A stretch of DNA of 8,547 nt, taken from NCBI GenBank assembly GCA_029858165.1, contig JAOUFO010000064.1, positions 1-8,547 of the forward strand, in the 5' to 3' direction. Shown here in pieces: positions 6,306 to 8,547 of the stretch. How positions within the stretch are numbered: position 1 is the stretch's first letter; each line of letters begins with the position of its first letter. The translations under genes and the position numbers were made by a program. This DNA is from Deltaproteobacteria bacterium (GTDB lineage Bacteria > SAR324 > JACQKK01). The notes under the pieces were generated by a model. It was not told where the DNA came from, did not search any database, and saw only the letters and a program-made list of their open reading frames with translations.

Positions 6306-7136
6306 ATGCCCAATCATCCAACCAAATCCAACCGGGCTCCCTGGAGAGAGGGATTGCATCAGATTATTTTTGAGGCGGATACACCGGCGGGCAAACTGTT
6401 TGATCTTGTGCTGTTTTGGTCCATTTTGGCCAGCGTACTGGCGGTGGTGCTGGAAAGCATGCAGGAAATTCAAACCGATTTCGGCGATTTGCTTTCCGCA
6501 GTGGAATGGGGATTTACCGTGTTGTTTTCGGTGGAATACGGCTTGCGGTTGATCAGTGTGCGCCGTCCGTTGAAGTACATGGTCAGTTTTTTCGGATTGG
6601 TGGACCTGGTGTCCATTATGCCTTCCTATCTGGCATTGTTTGCCATTGGATCCCATTCCCTGCTGGTGATCCGGGTGTTGCGGCTGTTAAGGGTTTTCCG
6701 GGTGCTGAAAATGCGCCGTTATATGCAGGATGCCGATGTGCTGATTTCCGCCTTGCGGGAAAGCCGCCGGAAGATATTGTTATTTGTGGATGCGGTGCTG
6801 TTGCTGGTGCTGATTATGGGCACCCTGATGTATCTGGTGGAAGGTCCGGAAAACGGTTTTACCAGCATCCCACGGGGAATTTACTGGGCCATTGTCACCG
6901 TGACCACCGTGGGGTATGGGGATATTTCCCCCCACACCGGGTTGGGGCAGGCCATTGCGTCGCTGATGATGTTGATGGGGTATGGAATCATCGCGGTTCC
7001 CACCGGTATCATCACCGCCGGCATCCAGCAGGCCGCCAAAAACAAGCCGCTGACCACCCAGGCCTGCCCCGACTGCATGGGGGAAGGCCATGACACCGAT
7101 GCAAGGTTCTGCAAATTCTGCGGCGGAAAATTGTGA
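6306..7136 (+). CDS. Voltage-gated-type potassium channel with C-terminal zinc ribbon
   Basis: The 276-residue inner-membrane protein is a six-helix ion transporter of the bacterial Kv type. S1 is ~31-50, S2 ~64-84 and S3 ~92-113. S4 (118-138) carries basic residues every third position (R123, R126, R129, R132, K135), the voltage-sensor pattern. S5 is ~157-178, and the pore loop T-V-T-T-V-G-Y-G-D (198-206) is the K+ selectivity filter. S6 is ~212-240 with a V-P-T-G hinge. The tail has C254-xx-C257 and C269-xx-C272, a zinc-ribbon pair found in this family after the motif EGHD-x-DARFC. The start at ATG 6306 puts the conserved H-x-I-I-F-E-A-D-T-P-A-G-K block near residue 18, as in relatives I know. 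Upstream TTG 6198 and ATG 6267 would add odd N-termini. It is probably monocistronic and convergent with glpX. Confidence 0.93.
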   Translation: MPNHPTKSNRAPWREGLHQIIFEADTPAGKLFDLVLFWSILASVLAVVLESMQEIQTDFGDLLSAVEWGFTVLFSVEYGLRLISVRRPLKYMVSFFGLVDLVSIMPSYLALFAIGSHSLLVIRVLRLLRVFRVLKMRRYMQDADVLISALRESRRKILLFVDAVLLLVLIMGTLMYLVEGPENGFTSIPRGIYWAIVTVTTVGYGDISPHTGLGQAIASLMMLMGYGIIAVPTGIITAGIQQAAKNKPLTTQACPDCMGEGHDTDARFCKFCGGKL

Positions 7137-7152
7137 TGGTTTCAACTGCGGG

Positions 7153-7200
7153 ATGATCGGGGGCTTGCATTCTGATGGAGAAATGGAAGCCCCAAATCAT
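7153..7200. terminator. Long interrupted stem-loop between convergent genes, likely bidirectional terminator
   Basis: ATGAT (7153-7157) pairs with ATCAT (7196-7200), GGGGCTT (7160-7166) with AAGCCCC (7187-7193), and CATT (7168-7171) with AATG (7182-7185). That makes 16 pairs broken by a 2x2 and a 1x1 mismatch, around a 10-base loop. It lies in the 89-base gap between the channel stop and the glpX stop. No T-run touches it on either strand, so it is not a textbook intrinsic terminator; a CTTTTTT (7221-7227) occurs 20 bases downstream on the + strand, after a weak AAGC/GCTT stem (7201-7204/7217-7220). Termination or 3'-end protection are both possible. Confidence 0.45.
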
Positions 7201-7225
7201 AAGCCGGGCAGGTTGCGCTTCTTTT

Positions 7226-8203
7226 TTACAGCCGGTGCAGGTTGTACACCGCATCCACATACCGCACCGAACCCAGTTTGCGGTGCATCAACACCGAATG
7301 GGTGGAAACCTTGTGGTCATCCACCGTCACCCCTTTGAGGAAGCCGGTGGTGATGCCGGTGGCTGCAAAGTACACATCATCGCTTTTTACCAGATCATCC
7401 ACCCCCAGAACCTTTGTCAGGCTTAGGCCCGCCTTCAGCACATCGGCTTTTTCTTCATCCGATTGGGGATCCAGCCGCCCCAGAATCTGGCCGCCCAGCA
7501 CTTTGACCGCGGTGGCCGCCAGCACCCCTTCTGGGGTGCCCCCGGTGCCCAGCATCAAATCCACCCCGGTGTGGGGCATTACGGCCAGCAGGGCACCCGC
7601 CACGTCCCCATCCGTGTGGGACTGCACCCTGGCACCGGCCTTGAAAATCTCCCGGGAGATTTCGGCATGGCGCTCTTTTTCCAGCACAAACACGGTCAAC
7701 TCCCGCACGTCTTTGCCAAGGGCCCTGGCCACCTTTTTCAACAGTTCCGCAACCGGCATATCCAGTTCCACCACACCGGCGGCTTCGTGGGGCACGGCCA
7801 GTTTTTTCATGTAAAAGGCCGGACCCGGATCAAACATGGCCCCCCGGGGCGCCAAAGAAATGGTGGCGATGGAATTGGGCCGCCCCTTGGCCAGCAGGCT
7901 GGTCCCTTCCACCGGGTCTATGGCCACATCCACCTTGGGTCCTTTTTTGGTGCCCAGCTGCTCTCCCTTGAACAACATGGGGGCCTCGTCCTTTTCTCCC
8001 TCTCCGATGATGACAATTCCGTCAAAATCCATTTGGTTAAAAGCGGCCCGCATGGCGTCCACGGCGGACCCGTCCCCGGCGTTTTTATCCCCCCGGCCCA
8101 CCCATTTGGATGCGGCGATGGCGGCGGCTTCGGTCACGCCCAGAATATCCAGGCCCAGGTTTCTTTCCAGAACATTGTTTCTTTCCGATGTGTTTTGATT
8201 CAT
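7226..8203 (-). CDS. glpX: Fructose-1,6-bisphosphatase class II (GlpX)
   Basis: GlpX hydrolyses fructose-1,6-bisphosphate to fructose-6-phosphate in gluconeogenesis (or, in autotrophs, carbon-fixation cycles), in the cytoplasm and with divalent metal. The 325-residue length is near the family's usual size. Landmarks are G-R-G-D-K (D39), I-I-G-E-G-E-K-D-E-A-P-M-L (E68, E70), A-I-D-P-V-E-G-T (D96, E99, T101) and G-T-G-G-T-P-E-G (E225), the metal- and phosphate-binding set known from E. coli GlpX. Some members of the family also hydrolyse sedoheptulose-1,7-bisphosphate. The ATG at 8203 has AGGAGA (8219-8214) ten bases upstream; extending to a TTG at 8266 would add 21 poorly conserved residues and read through the leader hairpin. 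A structured leader lies upstream. Confidence 0.96.
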   Translation of the reverse strand: MNQNTSERNNVLERNLGLDILGVTEAAAIAASKWVGRGDKNAGDGSAVDAMRAAFNQMDFDGIVIIGEGEKDEAPMLFKGEQLGTKKGPKVDVAIDPVEGTSLLAKGRPNSIATISLAPRGAMFDPGPAFYMKKLAVPHEAAGVVELDMPVAELLKKVARALGKDVRELTVFVLEKERHAEISREIFKAGARVQSHTDGDVAGALLAVMPHTGVDLMLGTGGTPEGVLAATAVKVLGGQILGRLDPQSDEEKADVLKAGLSLTKVLGVDDLVKSDDVYFAATGITTGFLKGVTVDDHKVSTHSVLMHRKLGSVRYVDAVYNLHRL

Positions 8204-8547
8204 GTCTTTTGTTTCTCCTGAAGATGAATTCGGTTGGCCCGGCACCCCCTGACCCCCACGTTGCAAGGGGGGCGGGGCGCCAAAGGAACCGATAAACAGC
8301 CCCGGTCAGGGGCCGTGAAGGTTGAAAACGGGTTTTCCCGGCGAATGATGCGGCTGTTGCCTGATTCAGTGGGGGGTGGTGTGGTTGTGATTCAAGGCTG
8401 AAACCACAGTAACAAAAAAAAACCACATTTGAAAAGCCGTTTCAGGGTTTTCAAACTGACAGATGGAAAAAACGGAGGGACGATTTTCCCCGCTCTGACC
8501 CCCCGTTTCCTGGAAACGCCCAGGGTATGGATCATTCTTCCTCCCTG
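8204..8547 (-). promoter_or_regulatory. glpX upstream region with structured leader
   Basis: No established gene lies here. Nearest the start is the ribosome site AGGAGA (8219-8214). Then comes a very G/C-rich stem-loop (8241-8281): GGC/GCC and CCCC/GGGG outside, CCCCC (8253-8257)/GGGGG (8268-8272) inside, with a G-U closing the outer mismatch in glpX RNA. A second stem-loop is GCCCC-GGTCA-GGGGC (8299-8313). Farther out are the dyad GAAAAC-gg-GTTTTC (8324-8337), TGTGGTT repeats (8380-8427) and TTTGAAAA...TTTTCAAA (8428-8455). No good sigma-70 -35/-10 pair was found, so the promoter position is open. Confidence 0.4.
8380..8427. repeat. Three copies of TGTGGTT/AACCACA
   Basis: TGTGGTT is at 8380-8386 and its complement AACCACA at 8402-8408, forming a 7-bp inverted repeat around 15 bases. 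AACCACA recurs at 8421-8427, and the 8-mer AAACCACA repeats with a 19-base period (8401 and 8420). Spacing of about two helical turns suits a protein-binding array upstream of glpX, but the elements are short and chance is possible. Confidence 0.35.

Noticed and set aside
7463..8221. 252-codon + strand frame antisense to glpX
   Set aside because: Glycine/histidine-rich nonsense composition; the - strand encodes an unmistakable GlpX with all motifs.

Overview
The window reads as ordinary chromosomal DNA of a Gram-negative bacterium. One protein has a Sec signal peptide followed by a beta-rich body ending in an aromatic residue, as outer-membrane barrels do. The gene families (GlpX fructose-bisphosphatase, six-helix channel with zinc ribbon, HEAT/glycosyltransferase envelope genes) would suit a deltaproteobacterial/Desulfobacterota-type genome of moderately high G+C. 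That placement is an impression from gene content and codon style, not a demonstrated assignment. I see no mobile element, tRNA, rRNA, CRISPR array or phage gene.

Layout, left to right: (1) the 3' end of a saccharopine-dehydrogenase-like oxidoreductase (+, cut by the window edge); (2) a convergent metallo-beta-lactamase-fold hydrolase of the LACTB2-like type (-); (3) a divergent control region of about 260 bases; (4) a co-directional trio (+): a secreted beta-barrel protein, a membrane-anchored HEAT-repeat protein and a processive family-2 glycosyltransferase with all catalytic motifs; (5) a single-domain CheY-like response regulator (-) whose stop codon overlaps the glycosyltransferase stop; (6) a control region of about 285 bases; (7) a voltage-gated-type potassium channel with a C-terminal four-cysteine zinc ribbon (+); (8) a convergent glpX (-) preceded by a structured leader of at least 340 bases running to the window edge.

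The trio is the most system-like part. The glycosyltransferase would polymerise a sugar at the inner membrane, the HEAT protein could act as the inner-membrane scaffold or partner, and the barrel could provide the outer-membrane exit. The lone receiver next door could supply phosphorylation control, but it is convergent, so this link rests only on proximity. The metabolic genes at the two ends show no evident functional link to the trio.

The clearest non-coding signals are an intrinsic terminator for the response regulator built into the last codons of the glycosyltransferase, a 16-bp interrupted stem-loop between the channel gene and glpX, and mutually exclusive stem-loops in the glpX leader.
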